A stretch of DNA of 64,000 nt from Streptomyces sp. TP-A0356 (GTDB lineage: Bacteria > Actinomycetota > Actinomycetes > Streptomycetales > Streptomycetaceae). The translations under genes were made by a program, and so were the position numbers. Shown piece by piece: positions 49,023 to 58,645 of the stretch (position 1 is its first letter; each line of letters begins with the position of its first letter). The DNA lies in contig NZ_BBZJ01000014.1 of NCBI RefSeq assembly GCF_001417775.1, positions 186,001-250,000 of the forward strand, in the 5' to 3' direction. The notes below the pieces were generated by a model that saw only the letters and a program-made list of their open reading frames with translations, did not search any database and was not told the origin of the DNA.

Positions 49023-50059
49023 CCGGAGACACCATCAACCTCGCAACACGACTTGAACATCTGACACAAGCGCCCGCACCGCCGAGCAGTATCGACATCG
49101 CCAAGGCTCGCGTGCAGGGGCGGCGACGCCTACGCCGACGCAGGGCCGCATGGCTAGGAGCCACCTCCTGCGCTCTAGCCGTCCTCCTCTGCGTCATCGC
49201 ACTGCCAGGCCACGGCGCCACGCTGCTCAACCCTCCGGCGGATGGCACAACCGGCACACCTCCCTCCACGGGCGCCACCAGCCACGTTCCACTGGTCGCC
49301 CCCGCCAGCTTCGGCTGGCTCCCCGCGTCGATCGCCGGGGTCGGCTACACCGAGGGCTCCGAGACAGGATTGCCGGGCGCGACGGCCCAGGCTCTTGGCC
49401 GGGGAATCTCGGCCCCGCGCATCCTGCTGAGCCTTTACCCGACCGGAGTGACACCCAGTCTCGGCAGATTCGCCGGCGGCGCCCGCCAGCTGAAGGTGCC
49501 CGCCCCGTCCGTCCATGGGCGCACCGCGTACTGGCTCACTGACGACAGTGCCAATCCCACCGACCAGCGTGCCGGATCAGGCACGCTGCGGTGGCAGACG
49601 AAAGACGGACGATGGGCCCAGATCATCGCATATAACCTCACTACCCCTGACATTCAGGGCACATTGCTCCGGGTGGCAGATGGGGTCGCCGTCGGCGATA
49701 CGGCCGTACCCCTGCCTCTGCACATCAGCGGTCTGCCCGCGGACTTCCATGTCAACGAGGTCGACCTCGACCGACCGGATCTCCCCGGTCACGGAGCCTG
49801 GAGACTGTGGATGGTCTACGGCGCCAGGGGCGGCGCCAAAGACGCAGACGTCTCCATCGTCGTCCGTCCAGCGGAAGGCGCTCCAGGCCCCGACCCAGGC
49901 TCGACCTGCACCACGGCCAACAAACTGAGCCTGTGCATCGCGGTCGACCGCGGCCCGATCCCCTCACTTACCGCCATCGGTGGCATCCAAGGACTGCAAC
50001 GCCGTATCACCCTGCTCGGCACCGATGAGCACAACTGGACCGCCAGGGTTATCGGCTGA
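49019..50059 (+). CDS. Membrane-anchored partner of the ECF sigma factor
   Basis: 346 residues. A basic cytoplasmic N-terminus of about 45 residues (IDIAKARVQGRRRLRRRRA) precedes one membrane helix (AWLGATSCALAVLLCVIALPG, about 44-64) and a large extracytoplasmic beta-rich domain with two late cysteines (STCTTANKLSLCIAV). No zinc-binding anti-sigma motif is visible, but the topology and the GTGA overlap with the sigma gene fit a regulator that holds the sigma factor at the membrane. No family recognised. Confidence 0.72.
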   Translation: MTGDTINLATRLEHLTQAPAPPSSIDIAKARVQGRRRLRRRRAAWLGATSCALAVLLCVIALPGHGATLLNPPADGTTGTPPSTGATSHVPLVAPASFGWLPASIAGVGYTEGSETGLPGATAQALGRGISAPRILLSLYPTGVTPSLGRFAGGARQLKVPAPSVHGRTAYWLTDDSANPTDQRAGSGTLRWQTKDGRWAQIIAYNLTTPDIQGTLLRVADGVAVGDTAVPLPLHISGLPADFHVNEVDLDRPDLPGHGAWRLWMVYGARGGAKDADVSIVVRPAEGAPGPDPGSTCTTANKLSLCIAVDRGPIPSLTAIGGIQGLQRRITLLGTDEHNWTARVIG

Positions 50060-51187
50060 CAGCCGCGCCGCCCCACCCGCAACGAGGGACGGGACGGCAC
50101 ACCCAGGCGACAAGAGTCCAGCGCCTTCTTTCCCCATGCGGGCAACCGGTCCGACTTCCCCGATGAGCGCCACCTCCCCTCTCCCGTCGCGGGGAAAGTG
50201 ATCGGCCGCGCTGACCACAACTGCCAGATCCGACTGAGGCTCAACGAGTAGGCACAGACCGGACTGTGGTCGGCGCCAGATCGCACCAGATAGAGCGGTG
50301 AACCACGGTCAACAGCGGCGAGATCGGCATGCGCACGAACGCCGGTCTCGCCGCTGTCCGTGCAGGACGACGACAGTCCTTCCCCTGCTCAACGATGGTG
50401 GTTTGGGTACCGGCGCAGGCGCCCACCAGTGAAGCAGAGTTGAGGAACCCTGAGATAGGCCGCCTGCGATACAGCACAGAAGTACAGCAACTGTGGAGAC
50501 CTCAGGTGACCGCCCTCGGCCGCTAAGAACCCCGTGACCGGCTCAGGAGACCTCAGCGCACTACCCGCCCGTAGTTCGCATCGAGAGGGTCACCGGTGCA
50601 CGGCCCTGTGCCACTCTCGTGCCAGAACGGGCGGGGAGTCACGGGGAGTCGGGGTGCGCAAGGGTACGGCCGCCGGACTCCGCCCAAGATAGGGAACCCG
50701 CAGCTCAGGCCCGTGACCGCCCAACCTCGCTCCTAAAGCGGGTGTTGGGTTGCTGATCAGCACATCTCACCGGCTACAGGACAACACGATTGGTCAGCCG
50801 AGCAGACCTCAACGACCGCCCCGCCCATAGTCGGCTTCGGAGAGCACACCGCGACACCCCCGCCCGGGCCGTCTCTGGGCCGTGCGGGGGTCGCAGGTCG
50901 CAGCGTTGGTCGATCACACGGCCGCAGGTCAGAGACCCCGCCCTTCACTTCTTCGGCTACTGGTCACACTCCACGGCGCGTGACTCGCCCGCTGTGCCGC
51001 CGCGGCCGTTCAAGCGAGAGACGATGTGACCGGTGGTGTTGCCAATGTTTTGGATAGTGCAGGGCAACGGCGAGAAAATTAAAGACTTCTGTGGTGCATG
51101 AAACTGGTGAAGATCGATGAGCCGGAAGTACGATCAGCCGCTTTGTTCGATGCCACCCCCCCAGCATCTTCATCACAGGAGACATAA
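50060..51187. repeat. 1.1-kb noncoding region with repeats B, D and a partial att core
   Basis: No convincing gene. It holds 50378-50483 (direct repeat of 48222-48328), repeat copy B (50468-50589), the att core fragment at 50729-50745 and repeat copy D (50794-50895). Copy D shares CGGGCCGTCTCTGGGCCGT with 48150-48190. The last 150 bp, less GC-rich, form the leader of the trypsin gene. Confidence 0.75.
50729..50745 (+). other. Partial att core (16-17 bp)
   Basis: GCTCCTAAAGCGGGTGT matches the anticodon-loop part of tRNA-Arg (44276-44291) and of attR, in the same orientation, but the T-arm half is gone. It is likely the scar of an earlier integration or deletion. Confidence 0.7.
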
Positions 51188-53029
51188 GTGTCCTCTGCCC
51201 ACAGAGGCGGGAAACACCGTCGCCGGGGCCGGATAGCCGTACCTGCCGCTGCCGCCACGCTGCTCATCGGCGGCGCCGGTGCGCTCACCATGGCGCCCGC
51301 CAACGCGGCACCACTACCGACGGACATCGGCGTCAACGGCCACAGCAGCGTCGGCAAGTCACAGCTCACCGCCCGCGTGCACGGCGCGATCACCGCGCCG
51401 GCCGCCAATACCCCCGCAACCCTGCGACCTGCCGCGAGCACTGGCGCGCCGTCCGGCACCACCACCAGTCCGAAGCCGCAGCCGTCGGCCTCCGGCACTG
51501 CCGACACGCAGATCATCGGCGGCACGACCACCAGCATCTCCACAGTTCCGTGGATGGTGCAGTTGTGGTACTACGACGACAAGGGAACCACCGACACCAG
51601 TGACGACGTCGGCTTCTTCTGCGGCGGAACCGTCGTGTCGCCCACGAAGATCCTCACGGCCGCGCACTGCGTCTCGGGCTACGACTGGCACAACAACGGC
51701 TCCATCGTCTACGGCACCGACCAGTTGCCGACCACCGACTCGTCGACCAACACCACCGATCTCCACGGCGGCACGGTGACGGGCGTGTGGCGGCAGTGGA
51801 ACGATCCTTCGTTCAAGATCACCTCGAACGGCGCCGCCGTCAACGACGTCGCCGTGCTGACGCTGCCCAACCGGATCAGCGCCAAGCCGCTACCCATCAC
51901 CACCTCCGACGACACCACGTCGTACAAGACGGGCACCCAGGCGCAGATCTACGGCTGGGGGCGCACCAGCTCCACCAGCCAGGACATCTCGCAGACCCTT
52001 CGCAAGGCCACCGTGCCGGTGAACGGCGATTCGACGTGCTCGGGTTTCTACGGCAGCGACTTCGTGTCGGGCGCCATGACCTGTGTCGGCGCGTCGGCCA
52101 GCGGTTCCGACAGCGGCACGGTCGCCACCTGCAACGGCGACTCCGGCGGCCCGCTGGTCGTCGGCGGGCGCGTCGTCGGTGTCGTGTCGTGGGGCGTGCA
52201 GGACTGCGTGAGCCGGGGCTCGTACAGCGTCTTCACCAAGCTGAGTACGTACGTCGGGGCGGCCGAACCGCGTATCGATGACACCGACCTGAGCGGTGAC
52301 GGCCGCGCTGACATGTTCGCGATCGCCTCCAACGGCCAGGGCTACGAGTACGACTCGCGTGGCAAGTCCTTCGGGTCCCGGGTGTCCCTCGGCGACTGGA
52401 GCGGGGTCAACCTGGTGCGCCAGGCCGACCTGGACCGCGACGGCTACGCCGACCTGCTGGTACGCACCACCGACGGCACCCTGTACTGGCAGCACTACAA
52501 CCTGTCCACCGGCAACACCGACGTCACCAAGCTCGGGTCCGGCTGGAACGGCATGAAGGTCATGCTCGTGCCCGGCGACGTGACCGGTGACGGCTACCAG
52601 GACCTGCTGGCCGTGGACTCCAGCGGCAACTTCTGGCTCTACCCGGGCACCGGCCATGGCAACTTCGGCTCGCGCGTCAAGCTCGGCTACGGCTGGAACA
52701 TGTACGGCGCCAACGTCTTCGGCAAGGGTGACTTCACCGGAGACGGCAAGCTCGACCTGCTCGCCCAGGACTCTTCCGGCAACCTGTGGCTGTACAAGGG
52801 CACCGGCAACCCGACGGCCCCGCTGGCGTCCCGCGTGAAGATCGGCTACGGCTTCCACTACACCGCGTACGTGATGAACGGGGACATGACCGGCAACGGC
52901 CACTCCGACCTGATCGCCCGCGACAGCAGCGGCAACCTGTGGCTGTACGAAGGCACGGGCAACGTCTCGCACCCGCTGGCCTCCCGCGTCAAGGTCGGAT
53001 ACGGCTACAACGGCTACCGGCTGAGCTGA
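51188..53029 (+). CDS. Secreted trypsin-like protease with FG-GAP/VCBS repeats
   Basis: 613 residues. A signal peptide (RIAVPAAAATLLIGGAGALTMAPANA) is followed by a Pro/Ser/Thr pro-region and an S1 protease domain from IIGG (109-112). The catalytic triad is His160 (LTAAHC), Asp220 (NDVAVL) and Ser319 (CNGDSGGPL). From about 363 to 613, four to five FG-GAP/VCBS-type repeats follow (DLSGDGRADMFAIA, DLDRDGYADLLVR, DVTGDGYQDLLAV, DFTGDGKLDLLAQ, DMTGNGHSDLIAR), each with a DxDGDGxxD-like calcium motif. It is exported, with the propeller-like domain probably for binding. The start is GTG 51188 with AGGAGA upstream. Confidence 0.93.
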   Translation: MSSAHRGGKHRRRGRIAVPAAAATLLIGGAGALTMAPANAAPLPTDIGVNGHSSVGKSQLTARVHGAITAPAANTPATLRPAASTGAPSGTTTSPKPQPSASGTADTQIIGGTTTSISTVPWMVQLWYYDDKGTTDTSDDVGFFCGGTVVSPTKILTAAHCVSGYDWHNNGSIVYGTDQLPTTDSSTNTTDLHGGTVTGVWRQWNDPSFKITSNGAAVNDVAVLTLPNRISAKPLPITTSDDTTSYKTGTQAQIYGWGRTSSTSQDISQTLRKATVPVNGDSTCSGFYGSDFVSGAMTCVGASASGSDSGTVATCNGDSGGPLVVGGRVVGVVSWGVQDCVSRGSYSVFTKLSTYVGAAEPRIDDTDLSGDGRADMFAIASNGQGYEYDSRGKSFGSRVSLGDWSGVNLVRQADLDRDGYADLLVRTTDGTLYWQHYNLSTGNTDVTKLGSGWNGMKVMLVPGDVTGDGYQDLLAVDSSGNFWLYPGTGHGNFGSRVKLGYGWNMYGANVFGKGDFTGDGKLDLLAQDSSGNLWLYKGTGNPTAPLASRVKIGYGFHYTAYVMNGDMTGNGHSDLIARDSSGNLWLYEGTGNVSHPLASRVKVGYGYNGYRLS

Positions 53030-53557
53030 CCGACCCTCAGGCGGAAGGTCAACCCGCACCCGGACGACGGGCCCACGTGCATCCTCACCAGAGCGTATGT
53101 GGGCTCGTTCGCCCCAGCGCCCCAGCCAGGCAGCCGCTGCCCGCAGAGCCTCGATGGCGTCCACCGGTGCCACGTACCAGGAGCCTCCGTCGACCTGCCG
53201 TGCTAGCGCGGAAGCCGCCGTCACCCACGCGCGCCGAGCCGCCCAAGCTATACAGCAGAGAAGTACAGCAACCCCAACGACCGCAGGTGATACTCAACAG
53301 CCGTCTACGGCCGGTTAACCAGCCCAGCACACCTCAATGACCACCCAGCCGATAGTTCGGGGCGGAAAGGTCGCGTGCCACCTCCGTTTTGGATGCAGGC
53401 GACAGGAGCGGGCAACGGGATGTCCGTTCCCACCGCAGGGGCGCCTGCTTCCCCGGACCATTCCTCCCGCGCCGTTGCCATCTCGTCGCAGCCGGGGCCC
53501 TTGACACGGGGGTGCCACGCCCGTCCACTGTCACTGGGCGATCGGCAGGGGGACCTG
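53030..53557. repeat. 528-bp spacer with repeat copy C
   Basis: No gene. 53249-53366 is a third copy of the interspersed repeat (TACAGCAGAGAAGTACAGCA ... CACCTCAATGACCACCC ... CGATAGTTCG). The rest shows no hairpin or promoter I would defend. Confidence 0.7.
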
Positions 53558-54361
53558 ATGGGCTCAGATGCGGACGAGACGAAGCAGACTTCGGCCCCTC
53601 CCTCGGAGGGTCCGGCCCGAGCATCCAACTGGACTGACGACTGGGGTCGACGAGCGCTCCACTGGGGTGCCTGGGCGGGAGTCACAGGCCCCATCCTGTT
53701 GATCATCTATTTCGCCGTCCCGGCACTGGCCGGCTGGCCCTACGCGGGCGCCTCACCCCATCAGCTGATCAGCTACGCGAACAGCCACACTCTCCTGTTC
53801 TATGCGGGCGGGTGGCTCCAAGCCACCGGCGCGACGCTCAGCATCCTGTTCTTCCTAACCCTCCTGAACCACAGCGGCACCGCACGACAGATGGCCGGGC
53901 TCGTCACCCTCGTGGGCTGCGCTGTGCTGCTCGCGGTCGTCCTCATCGAAGCTGCGTTCCTGGAAGCGGTCCCTGCAGCCGCTCACGCGAAGGACCCGGC
54001 CACCGTCGCCACTGCTTTCGCCCTGAGCAACGGAGTCTTCGCGCGCATCTTCCCCCTGGCGCCCGCCCCGCTGCTCTTCATCGGCATCGGGTACGCCTTG
54101 CGCCCCTCCGTGCTGCACAAGCAGTATGCCAACTCCGCCAAAATCGTTGCCGCACTCTTCGTTGTCGCGGGCATCGCGGCTGTCTTCGGCACCCCCGGGC
54201 TCATCTTCGCCATTGTCATGTCGGTCGTGCAGGCCCTCTGGATTCTTACCGCCGCCGTCGCCCTCGGCGTCTCCTCACGCCGCACCCGGCAGGCATTGGG
54301 GAATGCGAGCCATCGGCCACCTCGTGCCACCGCACATCCCCAGGCGCCGAACGGTGGCTGA
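53558..54361 (+). CDS. Six-helix membrane protein (DUF4386-like)
   Basis: 267 residues from ATG 53558 (MGSDADETKQ), with AGGGGGA 5 nt upstream; the longer frame upstream is noise. A 35-residue cytoplasmic leader is followed by about six membrane helices, including VTGPILLIIYFAVPALAGW, LLFYAGGWLQATGATLSILFFLTLL, LVTLVGCAVLLAVVLIEAAFL and IVAALFVVAGIAAVFGTPGLIF. The pattern resembles DUF4386-type proteins of unknown role. The C-terminus is basic. Confidence 0.7.
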   Translation: MGSDADETKQTSAPPSEGPARASNWTDDWGRRALHWGAWAGVTGPILLIIYFAVPALAGWPYAGASPHQLISYANSHTLLFYAGGWLQATGATLSILFFLTLLNHSGTARQMAGLVTLVGCAVLLAVVLIEAAFLEAVPAAAHAKDPATVATAFALSNGVFARIFPLAPAPLLFIGIGYALRPSVLHKQYANSAKIVAALFVVAGIAAVFGTPGLIFAIVMSVVQALWILTAAVALGVSSRRTRQALGNASHRPPRATAHPQAPNGG

Positions 54362-54851
54362 GGGCCAGTGGCCCGTACCATGAGAGCAATCGCCGTCACC
54401 GCCGTCGCCAGCTCGTCCAGTGATGCGGGCTGACATCCATCCTTGACATCAACGATCGCGGACAGCAACGCACCCAGGCATGCAACCAGAGCAGCCCGCT
54501 CGCCCGGCAAGACCCGGCATCCCTGCCACGTCCCAGGGGTGGATCGAACTCCTAAAGCGGGTGTCGGTTGCCTAGTTGTCCTGGTCTCTGTCCAGTGCGC
54601 CCACGGACAGCACCGTTCACCGCCGTGCGCGCAACCCCCTGACCTGCCCTATGAACCCCTGCGAACGCCCCCGGACGGCCGCGCGGACAGTTGGAAAGCG
54701 TGCACCTGTCCAGCATGCAGTGAAGATACGGCGCGGGCGACGGTCACGCACCGTGTCCACTGGCCACGACCCCAGCGGTATCTGCGTCTCGTCTCCCGAT
54801 CCATCATCTGTCATCTGCCTGTGGGAGGTTGGTGGCTTCTTTGAACTCTGA
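54362..54851. other. 490-bp spacer with an att remnant
   Basis: No gene supported. Its only recognisable content is the partial att site at 54542-54566. Composition is mixed and no hairpin stands out. Confidence 0.6.
54542..54566 (+). other. Partial att core (25 bp)
   Basis: GATCGAACTCCTAAAGCG followed by GGTGTCG repeats 58639-58663 with one mismatch, including six bases before the tRNA-derived part. It therefore derives from the right end of the same type of element, not from the tRNA itself. Confidence 0.75.
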
Positions 54852-55205
54852 CTAGGCGCGGGTGACGCTGACGCCGCCAACCAGGCCCCAGGCGTCGATC
54901 CGGACCGTCGGGCCACCCGGCTCACTCGGGCCATCGTCCTTCACTCCGCCCAGGCGCAGCCCGTGGACCTCCACCCGGACATCGCGGCGGACCTTGAGGC
55001 TGACGCCGCCGATCAGGCTCAACTTGGTGATGCGCAGCTCGGTGCCGTCCGGGATGTCGATGTCCGTCAGATCGACGTCGGCACCACCGATGAGGGAAGT
55101 GGTGACGGTCCTCTCGTGAAGGGTGGCTCCTGCCAGGCGATGACCGCCGATCAGGCTCACCTTGATGTCGGTCTTCTGTGGGTTCTCCCCGTTGCTCTTC
55201 GTCAT
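54852..55205 (-). CDS. LiaF-like C-terminal-domain protein
   Basis: 117 residues. A repeated beta strand-turn pattern appears (KVSLIGGHRLAG, TTSLIGGADVDL, KLSLIGGVSLKV, LRLGGVKDD, WGLVGGVSV), typical of the right-handed beta-helical C-terminal domain of LiaF/YvqF cell-envelope stress proteins. There are no membrane helices, so it is probably a cytoplasmic stand-alone version. Function unknown. ATG 55205 (MTKSNGENPQ) start. Convergent with nothing and close to the HTH-membrane gene. Confidence 0.75.
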   Translation of the reverse strand: MTKSNGENPQKTDIKVSLIGGHRLAGATLHERTVTTSLIGGADVDLTDIDIPDGTELRITKLSLIGGVSLKVRRDVRVEVHGLRLGGVKDDGPSEPGGPTVRIDAWGLVGGVSVTRA

Positions 55206-55420
55206 GGGAAGTACCGTACGGACGTCGACCCGCGAGCCCCAGTGCTCTGCATCCGGTATTGCATATGACAGGTGTCATGCCTGAGCCGACACCGAACCTG
55301 AGTGGAACGCGGCGGGCGTTCCTGGCCGAAGCGGCAGCAACCGGCCCCTCCAGCAGCATGGGCCTGGGTGACGGGGAACGGTCACATCGCGAAAATGGCC
55401 CGAGCAGCTCCCACGTTCCC

Positions 55421-56896
55421 TCAAGAGTCGGTGGGTACCCACTGACGCACACCGTGGTCGTTCGTGCCGTACCAGTAGTGGGGCAGGCCCTTGATGCTGC
55501 TGGTGCGGAACGGGTGGCCGTGGTCGTCGATGCGGACCGTGCCGGTGCGGCCCTGGGATGACCAGTCCAGTTCCAGGTACCAGTTGCAGTCGTAGGCCTC
55601 GGTCGTCGCGGTGACCTGCAGCACCTCCGGGTCCTCGGCGGAGACGCGGTAGGGGAACTGAACCGCGGGGACGGGCTTTCCGCTGTCGTTGCCGGGGCGC
55701 GCGTGGGCGATCGGGCGGTCGACGTCCAGGTTCACGGAGAAGTTGCGGGGCGGCAGATCACTGCCGCAGCCCTGGCCCATGGCGTACGCGTTGCCGGTGA
55801 CCGGGGTGCCGCGGCTGACGATACGGACCCGGAGGGCCGCGAGGACCACGGCCGTGGACGACTTCCCCTGCACCGAGATCTGCACCGTCGTCTGCCGCCC
55901 AGGTACCGCCTGCTGCGTCGCTGCCCACACTCCGGCGTCCTGCTCTACCGGCGGCGGGGGCACCTGGGCCGGCTCCTTGCCGATGACGTAGTCGTGCCCG
56001 CAACCGCCGTCCCAGATCCGCGAGTCGGCGGTCCACGCGAGCGGCACACCGGTTGGCACGGGGGCATCGCTCTTCGCCTCCGCCGACGATCCGCCCTTCG
56101 ACTCGGGGCTCCCTGAAGCCCGTACTCCTGTGGAGGGCGAGGCCGAAGAACGGCTGCGGGAGGGGCTGGCCGCAGTGGCCGAGGGGTGGTGTGACGTACC
56201 GCTTCCTGTCGTACGGGACTGACCGGGGGCTTTGGCGGAGTTGTCGTGAGACCGGTCGGCCGACAGCGCCGACATACTGCCCAGCGTCACCAGCAGTACG
56301 GTCGCCGTGGCTGCGCCGACGACGGTACGGCGACGGCGGTACCAGGGCCGTCCAGTTGAGCGGACCGCATCCCACTGGGCCGTCGACTCGCAACTGCCCG
56401 GTCCGGGAGCGTCGGGAGCAGCCAGTGCGGCGTCGGGGGCGCCCGCATCGAGTCGCGGTGGTGAACCGCTCGTGCCGCCCCCGTCACCACCGATGCCGTC
56501 GGCGCCACCACCCACACTGCACGTGCTGCCACCCGCACGCCCCGCCGTCCGGCTATCCGGACCCGAAGCCCGCTCGTCCCCTGTCGGCTTCAGTGCTCCT
56601 TCGGTCTTTGTCGGCTCCGCTGCCTCCTCACCCGCCCTCGGCCTCTGTCGTGCCGTCACCGCGAGCAGCCACAGGCGGTGCAGATCGAGGCGTTCCTCCG
56701 GTGTTGCTCCACAGAAGGCAGCCAACCGCTCCACCGGGGCGTAGTCCTGCGGGACCGTCTCGCCCGCGCAGTAGCGGTGCAGCGTGGAGGTGTTCATACC
56801 GAGACGGCGGGCCAGGGAGCCGTAGCTCCGGTCCGTGCGGTCCTTCAGCCGGCGCAGCAGCGCCGCGAACTGCTCGACGTCGTCCTCGGTCGACAT
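55421..56896 (-). CDS. Transmembrane HTH (XRE) protein with extracellular domain
   Basis: 491 residues. The N-terminal XRE-type HTH is EQFAALLRRLKDRTDRSYGSLARRLGMNTSTLHRYCAGETVPQDYAPVERLAAFC (about 8-65). A Gly/Ala-rich linker, one membrane helix (RTVVGAATATVLLVTLGSMSALSA), a Ser/Pro stalk and an extracytoplasmic beta domain with several cysteines (WDGGCGHDYVIG, GQGCGSD, YDCNWYLELDW) follow. It could link an outside signal directly to gene control. Similar proteins of unknown function occur in Streptomyces. ATG 56896 has GGGGGAG upstream; earlier in-frame sequence is Arg-rich. Confidence 0.82.
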   Translation of the reverse strand: MSTEDDVEQFAALLRRLKDRTDRSYGSLARRLGMNTSTLHRYCAGETVPQDYAPVERLAAFCGATPEERLDLHRLWLLAVTARQRPRAGEEAAEPTKTEGALKPTGDERASGPDSRTAGRAGGSTCSVGGGADGIGGDGGGTSGSPPRLDAGAPDAALAAPDAPGPGSCESTAQWDAVRSTGRPWYRRRRTVVGAATATVLLVTLGSMSALSADRSHDNSAKAPGQSRTTGSGTSHHPSATAASPSRSRSSASPSTGVRASGSPESKGGSSAEAKSDAPVPTGVPLAWTADSRIWDGGCGHDYVIGKEPAQVPPPPVEQDAGVWAATQQAVPGRQTTVQISVQGKSSTAVVLAALRVRIVSRGTPVTGNAYAMGQGCGSDLPPRNFSVNLDVDRPIAHARPGNDSGKPVPAVQFPYRVSAEDPEVLQVTATTEAYDCNWYLELDWSSQGRTGTVRIDDHGHPFRTSSIKGLPHYWYGTNDHGVRQWVPTDS

Positions 56897-57115
56897 CGCT
56901 CCCCCAACCTCCCACGTTTCCCCGTATCTCAGGCGGTCCATATACCTGCACGTCAGACGGGCTGGGATGGTTCCACCCTCGCCGGGCGGCCGTCCGGCGT
57001 TGCGCCGAGCCGTCGTGACGGCTGATGCTCTTGGTGTCGCACCGACCAGGACCGGACCGACCAGCCGGCGACGGGCGACAAACGACACTCATCCACTCAT
57101 CCACGGGAGACACCC

Positions 57116-57639
57116 ATGCCCCAGCGCACCCGAGCAGGCCCGCCCCTCGCACTCGCCGTCACGGGCTCGCCCTCGGCACGACGCTCGCCACACTGGCAAA
57201 CGTCGCGGCCAAGGCGTCGGCTTCCTCACGGCGGCCCAACTCCCGTCGTATCCAAGCTCGTCCTGAACGGTGGGCAAGGTCACCGCCTGCGTACCGGAGG
57301 CGGTGGAACAGGACCGCTGTCTACGCATGGCGCTGGGCGGCGACAGCCCGGACCTGGTACCGGGAGCTCCGCACCGAAGTCGACAGGAGCGACCGTCCGT
57401 CAGGTCAGAGTGCAGTTGTCCAGGACGGCTGTGGCGAAGGGGCGCTTCTGGCGGCCGCGCAACGACACCAAGTCCTGTGCGCACGTATCGAGAAGGATGG
57501 CCCGGAGACCGAGGCCACGCTGAAGGACTACGGCACGCTGCCTGTCGAGGACAGCGGGCACGGCCACGGCCTGCACACGGTGAAGGCCTTCAAGAAGACG
57601 GCCATCACGGGCCGTGGACAAGCTCCGCTGACCGCATGA
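57116..57639 (+). pseudogene. Decayed gene for a secreted protein
   Basis: Coding-like segments lie in three frames in order: MPQRTRAGPPLALAVTG, then LALGTTLATLANVAAKA (together a signal peptide), then QLPSYPSSS-stop-TVGKVTACVPEAVEQDRCLRMALGGDSPDLVPG, then QLSRTAVAKGRFWRPRNDTKSCAHVSRRMA, then EATLKDYGTLPVEDSGHGHGLHTVKAFKKTAITGRG. At least three frameshifts and one stop separate them. I do not recognise the family. Confidence 0.55.
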
Positions 57640-57895
57640 CCGAGGCCGCCCTCCGCCACGGGGGTGGGGAGGGCGGCCAATCGACCGCTGACAGGGTCAT
57701 TCGGCGCGATTCCGCAGGACTGGGTGTCGTCGATCGCGCCCCGAGCCGCGGCAGGGGGGAATGGGTCCGCGCAGCGGATGTTCATGACTCCGGGCAGCGC
57801 TCGCTGACCCGAAAAGGCGATAGCCACACAACGGCCCCGACACGAAGACACCGGGCCGTGAGCAACCACATATGGACCAGAAAAGGAAGATGCAC

Positions 57896-58420
57896 ATGAA
57901 CAGGAAGTCCCCCGCACAGCGCCGTCCGGGCCGCCGCGCGGCCGTCGCCGCCGGCCTCGTCCTGGCTGTCGGACTCGGTGTGTCGACACAGGTGTCGGCA
58001 CAGGCATCCGTCCATGCCCCCGCAAAGTCGTCCGCCGCCGCACCGCAGTCGGTCAGCGGCACGAGCGGCCAAGTGGTGACCCGGGTCGCCGACTTCTACG
58101 GCGCGTACATCGACGCGATCGGCGACTACACGGACCCGGACGCCACGCTGGAAACGGTGCTCCGCAAGCACTACCTGACGCCCGACTTCGCCAAGCGACT
58201 GGCGGCCTGGGAGAAGAAGCACGGGGCGGACGGTGTCCTGCGTGCCCAAAACGTCCCGCGGAACTGGACGGTGACCGACAACGGCGCCGTGGGTAACGGC
58301 CATGAGGTCGTCGTCACCCTGACCTTCGGCAGCGGGGGGACGACGCAGAAGATCAAGCTCTTCGTGCTGGTGGAGCGGTACAACCACATCGTCGATATCG
58401 GCACCACGAGCAACCGCTGA
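57896..58420 (+). CDS. Secreted protein of unknown function
   Basis: 174 residues. A signal peptide (RRPGRRAAVAAGLVLAVGLGVSTQVSAQA) is followed by a compact domain: VVTRVADFYGAYIDAIGDYTDPDATLETVLRKHYLTPDFAKRLAAWEKKHGADGVLRAQNVPRNW, then a beta-rich part EVVVTLTFGSGGTTQKIKLFVLVERYNHIVDI. The helical half plus beta hairpins resembles DUF3828-like or NTF2-like secreted proteins, but this is only an impression. ATG 57896 with AGGAAG 9 nt upstream; ATG 57890 also possible. It is the last cargo gene before attR. Confidence 0.65.
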   Translation: MNRKSPAQRRPGRRAAVAAGLVLAVGLGVSTQVSAQASVHAPAKSSAAAPQSVSGTSGQVVTRVADFYGAYIDAIGDYTDPDATLETVLRKHYLTPDFAKRLAAWEKKHGADGVLRAQNVPRNWTVTDNGAVGNGHEVVVTLTFGSGGTTQKIKLFVLVERYNHIVDIGTTSNR

Positions 58421-58645
58421 CAGCGGAGCCGCTCCGCCACCTTGCCAGCGTGGGCGGCATCCTGGCGATCAAGTCAGGCATAGCGGCTACGTTGCAACCA
58501 GTGTTCGGTGGGGGTTGGTGATCGGTGACGGAGCTAGCTGACATCCACGTCTGACATCAACGGCAGCAGACGTAGGCACCCCGTGGAGACCTTTCGTGGC
58601 CCACCCCCACATGAGCCGCCACGAAGTCCCTACCTGGCGATCGAA

